DNA of 64,000 nucleotides, taken from contig JAVFAS010000001.1 in NCBI GenBank assembly GCA_034002405.1, positions 153,046-217,045 of the forward strand. Direction: 5' to 3'. This DNA comes from SZUA-365 sp034002405. Its GTDB lineage: Bacteria > Bacteroidota > Ignavibacteria > SZUA-365. The translations under genes and the position numbers were made by a program. Below are positions 42,239-59,041 of the stretch, one piece after another (position 1 is the stretch's first letter; each line of letters opens with the position of its first letter). The notes below the pieces were generated by a model. The model was not told where the DNA came from, ran no database searches, and was given only the letters and a program-made list of their open reading frames with translations.

Positions 42239-43450
42239 TTATTCGACAATCTTCGTCACCACGCCGGCGCCGACCGTGCGGCCGCCTTCGCGGATGGCGA
42301 AACGCTGTCCTTCTTCCATGGCGATTTCGGAAATCATCGAAATGACCATTCCGTCGACGTTGTCACCGGGCATGACCATCTCCGTGCCCTCGGGCAGGGA
42401 AACGATGCCGGTCACGTCGGTCGTGGTGAAATAGAACTGCGGGCGGTAGTTGTTGAAGAACGGAGTGTGGCGGCCACCTTCCTCTTTCTTCAGCACGTAC
42501 ACCTGCGCGAGGAACTTCTTGTGCGGGGTGATGCTGCCCGGCTTCGCGATGACCATGCCGCGCTCCAGCTCGGTCTTGTCGACGCCACGGAGAAGCAGAC
42601 CGACGTTGTCACCGGCCATGCCCTGGTCGAGCTCCTTGCGGAACATCTCGACGCCGGTCACCACGGTTTTCTTGTGCGCACCGAGGCCGATGATTTCGAC
42701 TTCCTCGCCAACCTTCACGAGACCACGATCGATACGACCGGTGCCCACCGTGCCACGACCCGTGATCGAGAACACGTCCTCGACCGACATCAGGAACGGC
42801 TTGTCCACCTGGCGCTCGGGAATGGGGATATAGGCGTCGCATGCGTCCATCAGATCCCAGATGCACTGCAGGCGATCGTCTTCTTTCGGAATCGCGGGAT
42901 CGGTGCCGGCTTCGAGGGCGTGAAGGGCGCTGCCACGGATGATGGGAATCTCGTCGCCGGGGAATTCATAGGAGCTGAGCAGCTCACGGAGTTCCATTTC
43001 AACGAGCTCGAGCAGTTCGGCGTCGTCGACCATGTCGACCTTGTTGAGAAACACCACGATGCGCGGCACGTTCACCTGGCGCGCAAGGAGGATGTGCTCG
43101 CGGGTCTGCGGCATGGGGCCATCGGAGGCGGCCACGACAAGGATCGCACCGTCCATCTGCGCGGCGCCGGTGATCATGTTCTTCACATAATCGGCGTGAC
43201 CCGGGCAGTCCACGTGCGCGTAGTGGCGATTGGCGGTCTGGTACTCGACGTGCGCCGTCGCGATCGTGATACCGCGCTCGCGCTCTTCCGGAGCGTTATC
43301 GATCGAATCGAAGGTACGGACCTCGGAAAGACCGGCCTTTGCCAGCGCCATCGTAATGGCAGCCGTCAGCGTGGTCTTGCCGTGGTCAACGTGACCGATT
43401 GTGCCGATGTTGACGTGAGGCTTAGAGCGATCGAATTTTTCCTTGGCCAT
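42239..43450 (-). CDS. tuf: Elongation factor Tu
   Basis: The 403 residues carry all GTPase motifs: G1 GHVDHGKT, the switch I region RERGITIATAHVEY, G3 DCPGHADY and G4 NKVD. Domain 2 has SITGRGTVGTGRI, and the C-terminus has REGGRTVGAGVVTKI. It delivers aminoacyl-tRNA to the ribosome. It lies 48 bp after fusA in the str operon and is the only tuf in the window. The usual asparagine in GITINTAH is Ala here. Confidence 0.98.
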   Translation of the reverse strand: MAKEKFDRSKPHVNIGTIGHVDHGKTTLTAAITMALAKAGLSEVRTFDSIDNAPEERERGITIATAHVEYQTANRHYAHVDCPGHADYVKNMITGAAQMDGAILVVAASDGPMPQTREHILLARQVNVPRIVVFLNKVDMVDDAELLELVEMELRELLSSYEFPGDEIPIIRGSALHALEAGTDPAIPKEDDRLQCIWDLMDACDAYIPIPERQVDKPFLMSVEDVFSITGRGTVGTGRIDRGLVKVGEEVEIIGLGAHKKTVVTGVEMFRKELDQGMAGDNVGLLLRGVDKTELERGMVIAKPGSITPHKKFLAQVYVLKKEEGGRHTPFFNNYRPQFYFTTTDVTGIVSLPEGTEMVMPGDNVDGMVISMISEIAMEEGQRFAIREGGRTVGAGVVTKIVE

Positions 43451-43498
43451 GGTACTAATGCTCCTGTGACTGTATGGAGTGAACGTTGAAAATCTTGA

Positions 43499-45595
43499 TT
43501 ACTTGTCGTTTTTCTTTCCCTGGAACTTCTCAACGATCTTCTCGCTGATGCTCGTCGGGACTTCGTCGTAGTGACTGAAGTGCATCGTGTAAATGGCGCG
43601 GCCCTGCGTGAGCGAACGGAGCGAGGTCGCATACCCAAACATCTCGGAAAGCGGGACGATCGAGCGCACGACCTGGGCGTCGCTGCGCGTGCCCATGCCT
43701 TCGATGCGTCCGCGACGCGAGTTCAAATCCCCGACCACGCTGCCCATGTACTCCTCGGGTGTGACCACCTCGACGGTGAAGATCGGCTCGAGCAGCACGG
43801 GCTTCGCCTTCTTCACCGCTTCCTTGAATGCCATCGATCCGGCGATCTTGAAGGCCATTTCGGAGGAGTCGACCTCGTGGAAGGATCCGTCGTAGAGGCG
43901 GACCTTCACGTCCTCGATCGGGTACCCGGCGAGGAAGCCATTGCGCATGGCCGACTTGATCCCTTCGGACACGGCGGGAATGTACTCTTTCGGAATCACG
44001 CCGCCGACGATCTCGTCGACGAATTCGTAGCCACCGCCCTTTTCGTTCGGAATGACCTCGATGAGCACATGGGCAAACTGACCGCGGCCACCCGTCTGAC
44101 GCGAGAACTTCATGTCGGCCTTCGCGGCGGTCCGGATGGTTTCCTTATAAGCCACCTGCGGCTTGCCGACATTCGCCTCGACGTTGAATTCACGCTTCAT
44201 GCGGTCAATGAGGATTTCGAGATGCAATTCTCCCATACCGCTGATGATCGTCTGTCCGGTATCCTCGTCGGTGTGCACGCGGAAGGTCGGATCTTCTTCG
44301 GCGAGCTTCTGAATGGCCTCACCAAGGTTTTCCTGGTCCGCTTTCGACTTGGGCTCGATGGCCACGTCGATCACGGGCTCCGGAAACTCCATTTTCTCCA
44401 GCACGATCTGATCGGCTTCGTCGCAGAGCGTATCGCCCGTGCGCGTGTGTTTGAGACCGATGGCCGCGCAGATATCACCCGTATAGGCCGTTTCGACATC
44501 CTCGCGATGATTCGCATGCATGCGGAGAATGCGTCCGAGGCGCTCCTTCTTGCCACTGATGGAATTGAACACGTACGATCCGGCTTTCACCGTTCCGCTG
44601 TAGACGCGAAAAAAGATGAGCCGGCCGACATACGGATCGGTCGCGACCTTGAACGCCAGCGCGGAGAACTTCTCCTCGTCGGCCGGTTGACGTTCGATGT
44701 GGTCGGAGAGGTTGACATGATGGCCGACCGTGACGCCCACATCCTTCGGGGAGGGGAGGAAGTCCACCACCGCGTCGAGCATGCGCTGCACGCCCTTGTT
44801 CTTGAAGGACGAGCCACAGAGCACCGGCACGATTTTCATTTCGACGGTGGCCTGCCGCAACACGCGCGCGACTTCCTCGGGACTGATCTCCTCGCCTTCG
44901 AGATATTTCACGAGCAGCGAGTCGTCGACCTCGGCCACCGCTTCGAGCATCTGCGTGCGGTAATCGTGCGCGACATCGCGCAGATCGCCGGGGATTTCGA
45001 TTTCATCCCAGGTTCCGCCAAACGACTCCTCATGATAGATGCGGGCGGTATTGGTAATCAGATCGATGATACCGACGAAGGTTTCGCCCTGTCCGATCGG
45101 CAGCACCACCGGAATGGCATTCGCCCCGAGACGGGTGCGCATCATTCCGACGGCATTGTAGAAATCCGCGCCGACACGGTCCATCTTGTTGACGAAGGCG
45201 ATACGCGGCACACGGTACTTGTCCGCCTGACGCCAGACGGTCTCGGACTGCGGTTCGACACCACCCACCGCGCAGAACAGCGCCACGGCGCCGTCCAGCA
45301 CCCGGAGGGAACGCTCGACCTCGACCGTGAAGTCCACGTGACCCGGCGTGTCGATGATGTTGATGCGGTGATTCCGCCAGAAGCACGTGGTCGCGGCACT
45401 CGTGATCGTGATGCCACGCTCCTTTTCCTGCTCCATCCAGTCCATGGTCGCCGCGCCGTCATGGACTTCGCCCATGCGGTGGAGGATGCCGGTATAGAAC
45501 AGAATACGCTCTGTCGTGGTGGTCTTCCCGGCATCGATATGCGCCATGATACCGATGTTCCTGGTGCGTTCCAGTGGATATTCCCGCTTCGCCAT
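43499..45595 (-). CDS. fusA: Elongation factor G
   Basis: The 698 residues have full five-domain EF-G architecture: G1 AHIDAGKTTTTE, switch I MDWMEQEKERGITITSAATT, G3 DTPGHVDF, G4 NKMD, and domain IV with SRQTGGRGQFAHVLIE. It catalyses translocation. It is in the standard rpsG-fusA-tuf position. Confidence 0.98.
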   Translation of the reverse strand: MAKREYPLERTRNIGIMAHIDAGKTTTTERILFYTGILHRMGEVHDGAATMDWMEQEKERGITITSAATTCFWRNHRINIIDTPGHVDFTVEVERSLRVLDGAVALFCAVGGVEPQSETVWRQADKYRVPRIAFVNKMDRVGADFYNAVGMMRTRLGANAIPVVLPIGQGETFVGIIDLITNTARIYHEESFGGTWDEIEIPGDLRDVAHDYRTQMLEAVAEVDDSLLVKYLEGEEISPEEVARVLRQATVEMKIVPVLCGSSFKNKGVQRMLDAVVDFLPSPKDVGVTVGHHVNLSDHIERQPADEEKFSALAFKVATDPYVGRLIFFRVYSGTVKAGSYVFNSISGKKERLGRILRMHANHREDVETAYTGDICAAIGLKHTRTGDTLCDEADQIVLEKMEFPEPVIDVAIEPKSKADQENLGEAIQKLAEEDPTFRVHTDEDTGQTIISGMGELHLEILIDRMKREFNVEANVGKPQVAYKETIRTAAKADMKFSRQTGGRGQFAHVLIEVIPNEKGGGYEFVDEIVGGVIPKEYIPAVSEGIKSAMRNGFLAGYPIEDVKVRLYDGSFHEVDSSEMAFKIAGSMAFKEAVKKAKPVLLEPIFTVEVVTPEEYMGSVVGDLNSRRGRIEGMGTRSDAQVVRSIVPLSEMFGYATSLRSLTQGRAIYTMHFSHYDEVPTSISEKIVEKFQGKKNDK

Positions 45596-45643
45596 TCCTT
45601 TACTGCTTTCCCGATCGGATTTCGAATTGAATAAAAATCTTGT

Positions 45644-46111
45644 TTACCACTTGAAGTGCGCGAAGGCCTTGTTCGACTCGGCCATGCGATGCACGTCGTC
45701 CTTCTTCTTCACCGCTCCGCCTTCGTTGTTGGCGGCGGCGATCAGCTCCGAGGCCAGACGGCGCAGCATCGACTTGTCGCCGCGCGAACGGGAGGCGTTC
45801 AGCAGCCAGCGGATCGACAGCGCGGTGCGGCGCTCGGGACGTACTTCCATCGGGACCTGGTAGGTGGCACCACCAACGCGGCGGGCACGGACCTCGATCA
45901 CCGGCTGCGCGTTGAACAGCGCCTTGCGAAACAGCTCATAGCCGTTCTGCCCGGTGCGACGCTCGATTTCCTCGATGGCGCCGTAGAGAATGCGGCGGGC
46001 CGTGGTCTTCTTCCCGCTCAGCATGATCGAATTGATGAAGCGCGAAACCAGAATGTCGTTGAACTTCGGGTCCGGGCTGAGGTGTCTGCGTTGTGCGCGT
46101 CTCTTTCTCAT
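45644..46111 (-). CDS. rpsG: Ribosomal protein uS7
   Basis: The 155 residues begin with MRKRRAQRRHLSPDPKFNDI and include GGATYQVPMEVRPERRTALS IRW. It nucleates head assembly of the small subunit. It lies between rpsL and fusA. Confidence 0.97.
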   Translation of the reverse strand: MRKRRAQRRHLSPDPKFNDILVSRFINSIMLSGKKTTARRILYGAIEEIERRTGQNGYELFRKALFNAQPVIEVRARRVGGATYQVPMEVRPERRTALSIRWLLNASRSRGDKSMLRRLASELIAAANNEGGAVKKKDDVHRMAESNKAFAHFKW

Positions 46112-46138
46112 TTCTTCTGACTTCGGTCTGGTTGCTGA

Positions 46139-46513
46139 TTAGGATTTCGGCCGCTTGGCGCCATACTTGGAACGACCCTGACGACGCGACTGCACACCCT
46201 GTGTGTCCAGCGTGCCGCGGATGATGTGATACCGGACACCCGGCAGATCCTTCACACGACCACCGCGGATCATCACGATTGAATGCTCCTGGAGGTTGTG
46301 ACCCTCACCCGGGATGTACGCGGTCACTTCCTGGCCGTTCGACAGCCGGATACGCGCGACCTTGCGCAGCGCGGAGTTCGGCTTCTTCGGCGTCGTCGTG
46401 TACACGCGGGTGCATACGCCGCGCTTCTGCGGACAGGCATCGAGCGCGGGCGCTTTCTTCTTGGCCTTGACGACCTTTCTTCCTTTGCGGACAAGCTGGC
46501 TGATGGTTGGCAC
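46139..46513 (-). CDS. rpsL: Ribosomal protein uS12
   Basis: The 124 residues are standard: PTISQLVRKGRKVVKAKKKA, then TTPKKPNSALRKVARIRL and GRVKDLPGVRYHIIRGTLDT. Lysines near residues 43 and 88 (TPKKPNS and GGRVKDLP) are the wild-type, streptomycin-sensitive residues. The start is GTG with AAAGGA eight bases upstream. It is first in the str operon, behind a good promoter at 46582-46610. Confidence 0.97.
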   Translation of the reverse strand: MPTISQLVRKGRKVVKAKKKAPALDACPQKRGVCTRVYTTTPKKPNSALRKVARIRLSNGQEVTAYIPGEGHNLQEHSIVMIRGGRVKDLPGVRYHIIRGTLDTQGVQSRRQGRSKYGAKRPKS

Positions 46514-46581
46514 TGCGGGGATCCTTTACTGAGATACGTAAAAAACTCATGCGAGATCGGAAGAGCTCACAAGAGCTTATA

Positions 46582-46610
46582 AATTTAGCGAAAGCTCAAG
46601 ACATTGTCAA
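46582..46610 (-). promoter_or_regulatory. Promoter of the str operon (rpsL-rpsG-fusA-tuf)
   Basis: On the minus strand TTGACA (46610-46605), a 17-base spacer and TAAATT (46587-46582) form a good -35/-10 pair. The second box extends to TAAATTTA, seven of eight matches to TAnnTTTG. Transcription would start near 46574, leaving a leader of about 60 bases before the rpsL GTG. Confidence 0.75.
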
Positions 46611-46635
46611 GCGTCATGGCGCAAGATCGGACGAT

Positions 46636-46675
46636 TTTCTTCTCCCGCGAGCTAAAAATCCCGCGGGAGAAGAAA
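46636..46675 (-). terminator. Long hairpin after rpoC, probable terminator
   Basis: Arms 46636-46649 and 46662-46675 form a perfect 14-bp stem (CTTCTCCCGCG core) with a 12-base loop rich in U. It lies 23 bp after the rpoC stop. The stem is not followed by a clean U run on the minus strand, so termination may be partial or factor-assisted. Confidence 0.55.
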
Positions 46676-46697
46676 TATTGTCCGGTTTCCGGGGAAA

Positions 46698-51062
<4,365 letters not shown>

Positions 51063-51129
51063 CTTTATCTCCGATTCAGTACTGATTCTTACTCATGGGG
51101 TGAACGGGACTTTGCACACGGGAGCGGCG

Positions 51130-54960
<3,831 letters not shown>

Positions 54961-55085
54961 TTCCTGGCTCCTTAACATGGGTGCGTACGTGACGGAAACC
55001 TGCGGGAATGATCGCGCCGCGCCCGGAGCGGGCGCGAACGGCGGTCAGGGGGGACAATCCGGGCGGACGTGATAAAACGACAAGT

Positions 55086-55110
55086 GCGGGTCGAACAGCA
55101 TTCGACCCGC
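55086..55110 (-). terminator. Attenuator-like hairpin between rplL and rpoB
   Basis: Arms GCGGGTCGAA (55086-55095) and TTCGACCCGC (55101-55110) pair perfectly around a 5-base loop. On the minus strand they are followed after seven bases by UUUU. The position matches the rplL-rpoB attenuator known in E. coli, which lowers rpoBC transcription relative to ribosomal protein genes. The rest of the 54961-55197 spacer shows no gene. Confidence 0.55.
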
Positions 55111-55197
55111 TTCCTGTCAATCACACCGATGAATCGTCGTTGTCGTAAAACAGAACGTTCTGTCAGATGGTGAGAAGTATTCCGTTCGAGCGTCGAC

Positions 55198-55578
55198 TTA
55201 CTTGAGGGTGACGGTCGCGCCGGCTTCCTCGAGCTCCTTTTTCAGCTTGTCGGCTTCGTCCTTCGACACCTGCTCCTTCACGATCGAGGGGGCGCCTTCG
55301 ACGAGATCCTTTGCTTCCTTCAGGCCCAGGCTTGTCGCCGCGCGGACGACCTTGATCACGTTGATCTTGTTCGCACCGATGGTGGTCAGCTCGACGTCGA
55401 ACTCGGTTTTCTCTTCCGCCTCGGCGGCCGGAGCGGCCCCGGGCATCATCCCGCCGGCCATCATCATCGGAGCGGCGGCGGTGACGCCGAACTTGTCTTC
55501 GAGCGCCTTCTTGAGTTCGGACGCCTCGAGCAGCGTCAGTTTCTCGATTTTTTCAACGATTTCTTCGATCACGGACAT
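55198..55578 (-). CDS. rplL: Ribosomal protein bL12 (L7/L12)
   Basis: The 126 residues have the N-terminal dimer domain (VIEEIVEKIEKLTLLEASEL), an Ala/Met/Pro/Gly hinge and the C-terminal domain NKINVIKVVRAATSLGLKEA, KDLVEGAPSIVKE. It recruits translation factors as multiple dimers on L10. The ATG at 55578 has AAGGAG upstream. Confidence 0.97.
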   Translation of the reverse strand: MSVIEEIVEKIEKLTLLEASELKKALEDKFGVTAAAPMMMAGGMMPGAAPAAEAEEKTEFDVELTTIGANKINVIKVVRAATSLGLKEAKDLVEGAPSIVKEQVSKDEADKLKKELEEAGATVTLK

Positions 55579-55648
55579 TGTATGACTCCTTGGGAGATGA
55601 ATTGTTTCGAATTTCAATCAAAACGGGTGATCACGAGAATCCGGGTGC

Positions 55649-56173
55649 TCAGGCAGCCTTCTGTTTCTCGATCGCGTCGAGCGCGTAGACGATGCCGCTC
55701 ATGACACCATGAATGGCGCCAACGATGCCCTGCGCCGGAGCAGCGATGCTGCCCACGATGCCGGCAATGATTTCCTCGCGCGTCGGGAGCGATGCGAGTT
55801 CCTCGAGGCGTGCACCGTCAAACACCTCCGTGCCGATCACACAGGCCTTCACCGACAACATTTTTTCGTTGTCCTTGACGAAGTTTTTCAGCAAGCGGGC
55901 GGGTGCGACGGGATCATCATAGGCAAACACCACGCCGGTCTGCCCGACGAGGTACGGGAACAGCCCGTCATATCCGCCGACTTCCTTGAGCGCGCGTTCG
56001 AACAGGGTGTTCTTGATGACTTTGTAGTCCACACCGGCTTTGAAGAACTCGCTCCGCAGCTGATTGGCCTTTTCGACCGTCAAGCCCGCGAAGTCCGCCA
56101 GGTACAGCCCGCTCACGTTCTGAAGCCGTGCGACGGCGTCTGCGATCACCTTGGCTTTTTGTTCTTTGGTCAT
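55649..56173 (-). CDS. rplJ: Ribosomal protein uL10
   Basis: The 174 residues show the rRNA-binding N-domain (LYLADFAGLTVEKANQLRSE, DYKVIKNTLFERAL) and a C-terminal helix that carries bL12 dimers. In many bacteria L10 or L10-L12 binds its own mRNA leader. The 108-base spacer upstream holds two hairpins that may be such a leader. Confidence 0.96.
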   Translation of the reverse strand: MTKEQKAKVIADAVARLQNVSGLYLADFAGLTVEKANQLRSEFFKAGVDYKVIKNTLFERALKEVGGYDGLFPYLVGQTGVVFAYDDPVAPARLLKNFVKDNEKMLSVKACVIGTEVFDGARLEELASLPTREEIIAGIVGSIAAPAQGIVGAIHGVMSGIVYALDAIEKQKAA

Positions 56174-56281
56174 TCGATCCTCAACAGGAAAACACGAATG
56201 GGGACACGTGAATTAGGTAGAAGCATTGGAGTGCGTAACTGACCGGATGCAGGTCAGTATTCGAAAAACGAATCTCTTTCT
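56174..56281 (-). promoter_or_regulatory. Possible L10 autoregulatory leader
   Basis: The spacer before rplJ contains two stem-loops on the minus strand: ACTGACC/GGTCAGT (56240-56246 with 56254-56260) and ATTCG/CGAAT (56261-56265 with 56271-56275). The place is that of the L10 leader RNA. The detailed kink-turn consensus was not verified. Confidence 0.35.
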
Positions 56282-56980
56282 CTAATGAAGCAACGAAGCT
56301 TCGCTCCGGTCGAGATGGATGCCGGGGCCCATGGTGCTCGACAGCGTGACGCCCTTGATATAGACGCCTTTGGCGGCGGCCGGCTTCATGCGGTTGAGCG
56401 TGGTGATGAACGATTGCACGTTCTCGACGATCTTGTCCTCGTCGAAGTTGACCTTGCCGACCATGGCATGCACGATGCCGCCCTTGTCGACGCGGAAGGA
56501 AATCTTGCCGCCCTTGACATCGGTGACGGCCTGGCCGACCTCGGTGGTCACGGTACCGGATTTCGGGTTGGGCATGAGGCCGCGGGGTCCCAGCACCTTG
56601 CCGAGCTTGCCGACCTCTCCCATCACGTCGGGGGTGGCGATGATCACGTCGATATCGGCCCAGCCCTCCTGGATCTTCTCGAGATAATCCTCGAGTCCGA
56701 CATGTTCGGCGCCGGCATCACGGGCTTCCTGCTGCTTGGCGGGACGCGTGAGCACGAGCACCCGCACCGATTTGCCGATGCCATGCGGCAGCGACGCGGT
56801 GCCGCGGATCATCTGATCCGATTTCTTGGGGTCGACACCGAGGCGCACGGCGATGTCGATCGACTCGTTGAATTTCGCCTTCGCGGTTTTCTTCAGCAGC
56901 GCCACACCCTCGCGGATCGCGTATTCACGCTGTTTCTCGACGAGGCTCGTGGTGTCCTTCATGCGTTTCGTCAGTTTCAT
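56282..56980 (-). CDS. rplA: Ribosomal protein uL1
   Basis: The 232 residues start MKLTKRMKDTTSLVEKQREY and include GTASLPHGIGKSVRVLVLTR, GPRGLMPNPKSGTVT and MVGKVNFDEDKIVEN. It forms the mobile stalk near the E site and in E. coli represses the L11 operon. The ATG at 56980 is chosen. The longer in-frame form enters rplK. Confidence 0.97.
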   Translation of the reverse strand: MKLTKRMKDTTSLVEKQREYAIREGVALLKKTAKAKFNESIDIAVRLGVDPKKSDQMIRGTASLPHGIGKSVRVLVLTRPAKQQEARDAGAEHVGLEDYLEKIQEGWADIDVIIATPDVMGEVGKLGKVLGPRGLMPNPKSGTVTTEVGQAVTDVKGGKISFRVDKGGIVHAMVGKVNFDEDKIVENVQSFITTLNRMKPAAAKGVYIKGVTLSSTMGPGIHLDRSEASLLH

Positions 56981-56990
56981 TTCCTGCACC

Positions 56991-57416
56991 TTATCCTTCA
57001 ACAGTGAATCCCATGCTGCGCGCCGTGCCCGCAACCATTTCCATCGCCGCCTCGACGGTGTGCGCGTTCAGGTCGGGCATCTTCGTCTCGGCGATTTCGC
57101 GCACCTGCGCGTTGGTGACTTTCGCGACCTTGTTGCGGTTCGGTTCGGGCGAGCCCTTCTCCGACCCCGCGGCCTTCTTCAACAACACCGCGGCGGGCGG
57201 TGTCTTGGTGATGAAGGTGAAGGACTTGTCGGAGAACACGGTGATGACCACCGGAATGATCAGCCCGTCCTTGTCCTGCGTGCGTGCATTGAACTGCTTG
57301 CAAAACTCCATGATGTTGACGCCCTTCTGACCGAGCGCCGGTCCGACCGGTGGCGCGGGATTGGCCGCACCGGCACGGATCTGGAGTTTGATGTAGCTGT
57401 CGATTTTTTTTGCCAT
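56991..57416 (-). CDS. rplK: Ribosomal protein uL11
   Basis: The 141 residues are standard uL11: the Pro-rich GAANPAPPVGPALGQKGVNI in the N-domain and the rRNA-binding C-domain ending GTARSMGFTVEG. It forms the GTPase-associated centre with L10/L12, whose genes follow. Confidence 0.97.
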   Translation of the reverse strand: MAKKIDSYIKLQIRAGAANPAPPVGPALGQKGVNIMEFCKQFNARTQDKDGLIIPVVITVFSDKSFTFITKTPPAAVLLKKAAGSEKGSPEPNRNKVAKVTNAQVREIAETKMPDLNAHTVEAAMEMVAGTARSMGFTVEG

Positions 57417-57436
57417 GGGAATTTCCGCCTATGTAA

Positions 57437-58009
57437 TTACGTATCGAATTCGACCTGACTGAAGTCCAGCTCCACCGGCGTCTTGCGTCCGAAAATCGAA
57501 ACCATCACTTTCAGCTTCGTCTTCTCTTGGTTGACTTCCTGCACGAAGCCGCTGAAGGTGTTGAACGGACCGTCGATCACGCGCACGGGATCGCCGACGC
57601 GGAACTGCACTTCGGGGATTTCCGTGTCGCGCCGCTCTTCCATGCGACCGAGGATCTTGTCGACCTCGTCACGGCGCAGCGGCGTCGGGGCGTTCTTCGG
57701 CCCGACAAAGGAAATCACCGACGGCGTGTTGAGAATGATGTGCTTGGTGTCCTTGTCCAGCACACAGTGGATCAGGACATACCCCGGAAAGAAATTCCGC
57801 GTCTTCGTGCGCTTCTTGCCGTCGCGCACTTCGTACACTTTCTCGGTGGGGACGATGACGGCAAGTATCCGTTCACTCATCCTGAGCGACGGATCCGCCT
57901 GCTTCACCTCGTTTTCGATGTATGCCTTGACCTTGTTCTCATGGCCGGAATACGACCGTATGGCATACCACCGGAGATGTTCGATCTGCTTCTCTTCTTC
58001 CGAAGCCAT
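57437..58009 (-). CDS. nusG: Transcription termination/antitermination protein NusG
   Basis: About 190 residues with the NGN domain (RWYAIRSYSGHENKVKAYIE, RNFFPGYVLIHCVLDKDTKH) and a KOW domain (VGDPVRVIDGPFNTFSGFVQ). It binds the polymerase clamp and links it to ribosomes or Rho. The ATG at 58009 starts the family-typical N-terminus. Confidence 0.97.
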   Translation of the reverse strand: MASEEEKQIEHLRWYAIRSYSGHENKVKAYIENEVKQADPSLRMSERILAVIVPTEKVYEVRDGKKRTKTRNFFPGYVLIHCVLDKDTKHIILNTPSVISFVGPKNAPTPLRRDEVDKILGRMEERRDTEIPEVQFRVGDPVRVIDGPFNTFSGFVQEVNQEKTKLKVMVSIFGRKTPVELDFSQVEFDT

Positions 58010-58052
58010 GGACAACCGTGTGTTCCCGCTGCGCGTCACGCGGCTTTCGCCG

Positions 58053-58241
58053 TCACGTGCCGAGCAGCAATTTCATGATTTGCGTTAACAAGGAATCAAC
58101 CACGAAGACGAAAAGCGAGATGACGATGGTGGACACCAGGACGACGACGGTTGACTCGCGGAGCTCGTCCTTCGTGGGCCACGTCACCTTCTTCATTTCC
58201 TTGGTAACGCCGTTGATAAATTCCGTAATCTTTTCTTTCAT
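58053..58241 (-). CDS. secE: Preprotein translocase subunit SecE
   Basis: A 62-residue single-helix SecE: MKEKITEFINGVTKEMKKVT WPTKDE, then the membrane helix VVVLVSTIVISLFVFVVDSL. The ITEF...EMKKVTWPT amphipathic helix clamps SecY. It lies between tRNA-Trp and nusG as in most bacteria. Confidence 0.96.
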   Translation of the reverse strand: MKEKITEFINGVTKEMKKVTWPTKDELRESTVVVLVSTIVISLFVFVVDSLLTQIMKLLLGT

Positions 58242-58271
58242 GATCCGGCTGTCGTTGAGTTGTTCATCTGG

Positions 58272-58344
58272 CACGAGAGGAGGGACTCGAACCCCCAACC
58301 TGCGGTTTTGGAGACCGCTGCTCTACCAATTAAGCTACTCTCGT
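58272..58344 (-). tRNA. tRNA-Trp (anticodon CCA)
   Basis: A 73-base cloverleaf on the minus strand. Acceptor ACGAGAG pairs with CTCTCGT, the anticodon stem GCGGT/ACCGC encloses CTCCAAA with anticodon CCA, and the T loop is TTCGAGT. The discriminator is G. CCA is not encoded. It is 30 bp upstream of secE. Confidence 0.96.
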
Positions 58345-58382
58345 AGAAACCGCACGCGGATGGGTCGGTCGCGAGGGCGGCG

Positions 58383-58550
58383 TTATTTGGTTTCCTTGAA
58401 GGCCACGTGCTTGCGCACGACGGGATCGTACTTCTTGTATTCCACGCGCTGCGGATGCAGCTGCTTGTTCTTCTTCGTGGTGTAACGATACCCCGTACCC
58501 GCGGTGCTCTCCAACGTGATGATGATCCGTCCTTTGTTGCTCTTGGCCAT
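58383..58550 (-). CDS. rpmG: Ribosomal protein bL33, zinc-free form
   Basis: The 55 residues read MAKSNKGRIIITLESTAGTG, then YRYTTKKNKQLHPQRVEYKK. There are no cysteines, so this is the C- form that needs no zinc, unlike the zinc-binding bL36 and uS14 here. It sits between tRNA-Thr and tRNA-Trp, where tuf is often found. Confidence 0.95.
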   Translation of the reverse strand: MAKSNKGRIIITLESTAGTGYRYTTKKNKQLHPQRVEYKKYDPVVRKHVAFKETK

Positions 58551-58600
58551 GTCTCTGCCTCTTGTCACGAATACGAAGAAAGGTACCTTGCCGTACCTTG

Positions 58601-58673
<73 letters not shown>

Positions 58674-58677
58674 GTGG

Positions 58678-58750
58678 AGCGGGAGACGGGACTCGAACCC
58701 GCAACCAACAGCTTGGAAGGCTGTGACTCTACCAATTGAGTTACCCCCGC
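58678..58750 (-). tRNA. tRNA-Gly (anticodon TCC)
   Basis: A 73-base cloverleaf. Acceptor GCGGGGG/CTCCCGC with one G-U pair, anticodon stem ACAGC/GCTGT with loop CTTCCAA, T loop TTCGAGT and discriminator T. The 3' CCA is encoded (58675-58677), unlike its neighbours. Confidence 0.95.
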
Positions 58751-58832
58751 GTACGGGACCGCCTTGTCTCTCCAACGTGCCGGTGTCGCTGCGCGTCCGG
58801 ACCGGTCGGTGTGCCTCGGCGAAAGAACTCTG

Positions 58833-58915
58833 TGGTGGGGGTAGGATTCGAACCTACGAAGTCGTGTGACAACAGATTTACAGTCTGTCCCGGTTGGCCA
58901 CTTCGGTACCCCACC
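58833..58915 (-). tRNA. tRNA-Tyr (anticodon GTA)
   Basis: An 83-base class II tRNA. Acceptor GGTGGGG/CCCCACC, anticodon stem CAGAC with loop TGTAAAT-type sequence and anticodon GTA, a long variable arm (TGTCACACGACTTCG region), T loop TTCGAAT and discriminator A. Confidence 0.95.
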
Positions 58916-58937
58916 GTCTTGTCTTTTCGTCAACCTG

Positions 58938-59010
58938 AGCTGGCGACCAGACTTGAACTGGTGACCTGCTGATTACAAGTCAGCTGCTCTACCAACTGAG
59001 CTACGCCAGC
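58938..59010 (-). tRNA. tRNA-Thr (anticodon TGT)
   Basis: A 73-base cloverleaf. Acceptor GCTGGCG/CGCCAGC, anticodon stem GCTGA/TCAGC with loop CTTGTAA, T loop TTCAAGT and discriminator T. It is the first tRNA after the promoter at 59042-59070. Confidence 0.96.
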
Positions 59011-59041
59011 AGGACTGTCCCAAAATGCGGACAGGATCACA

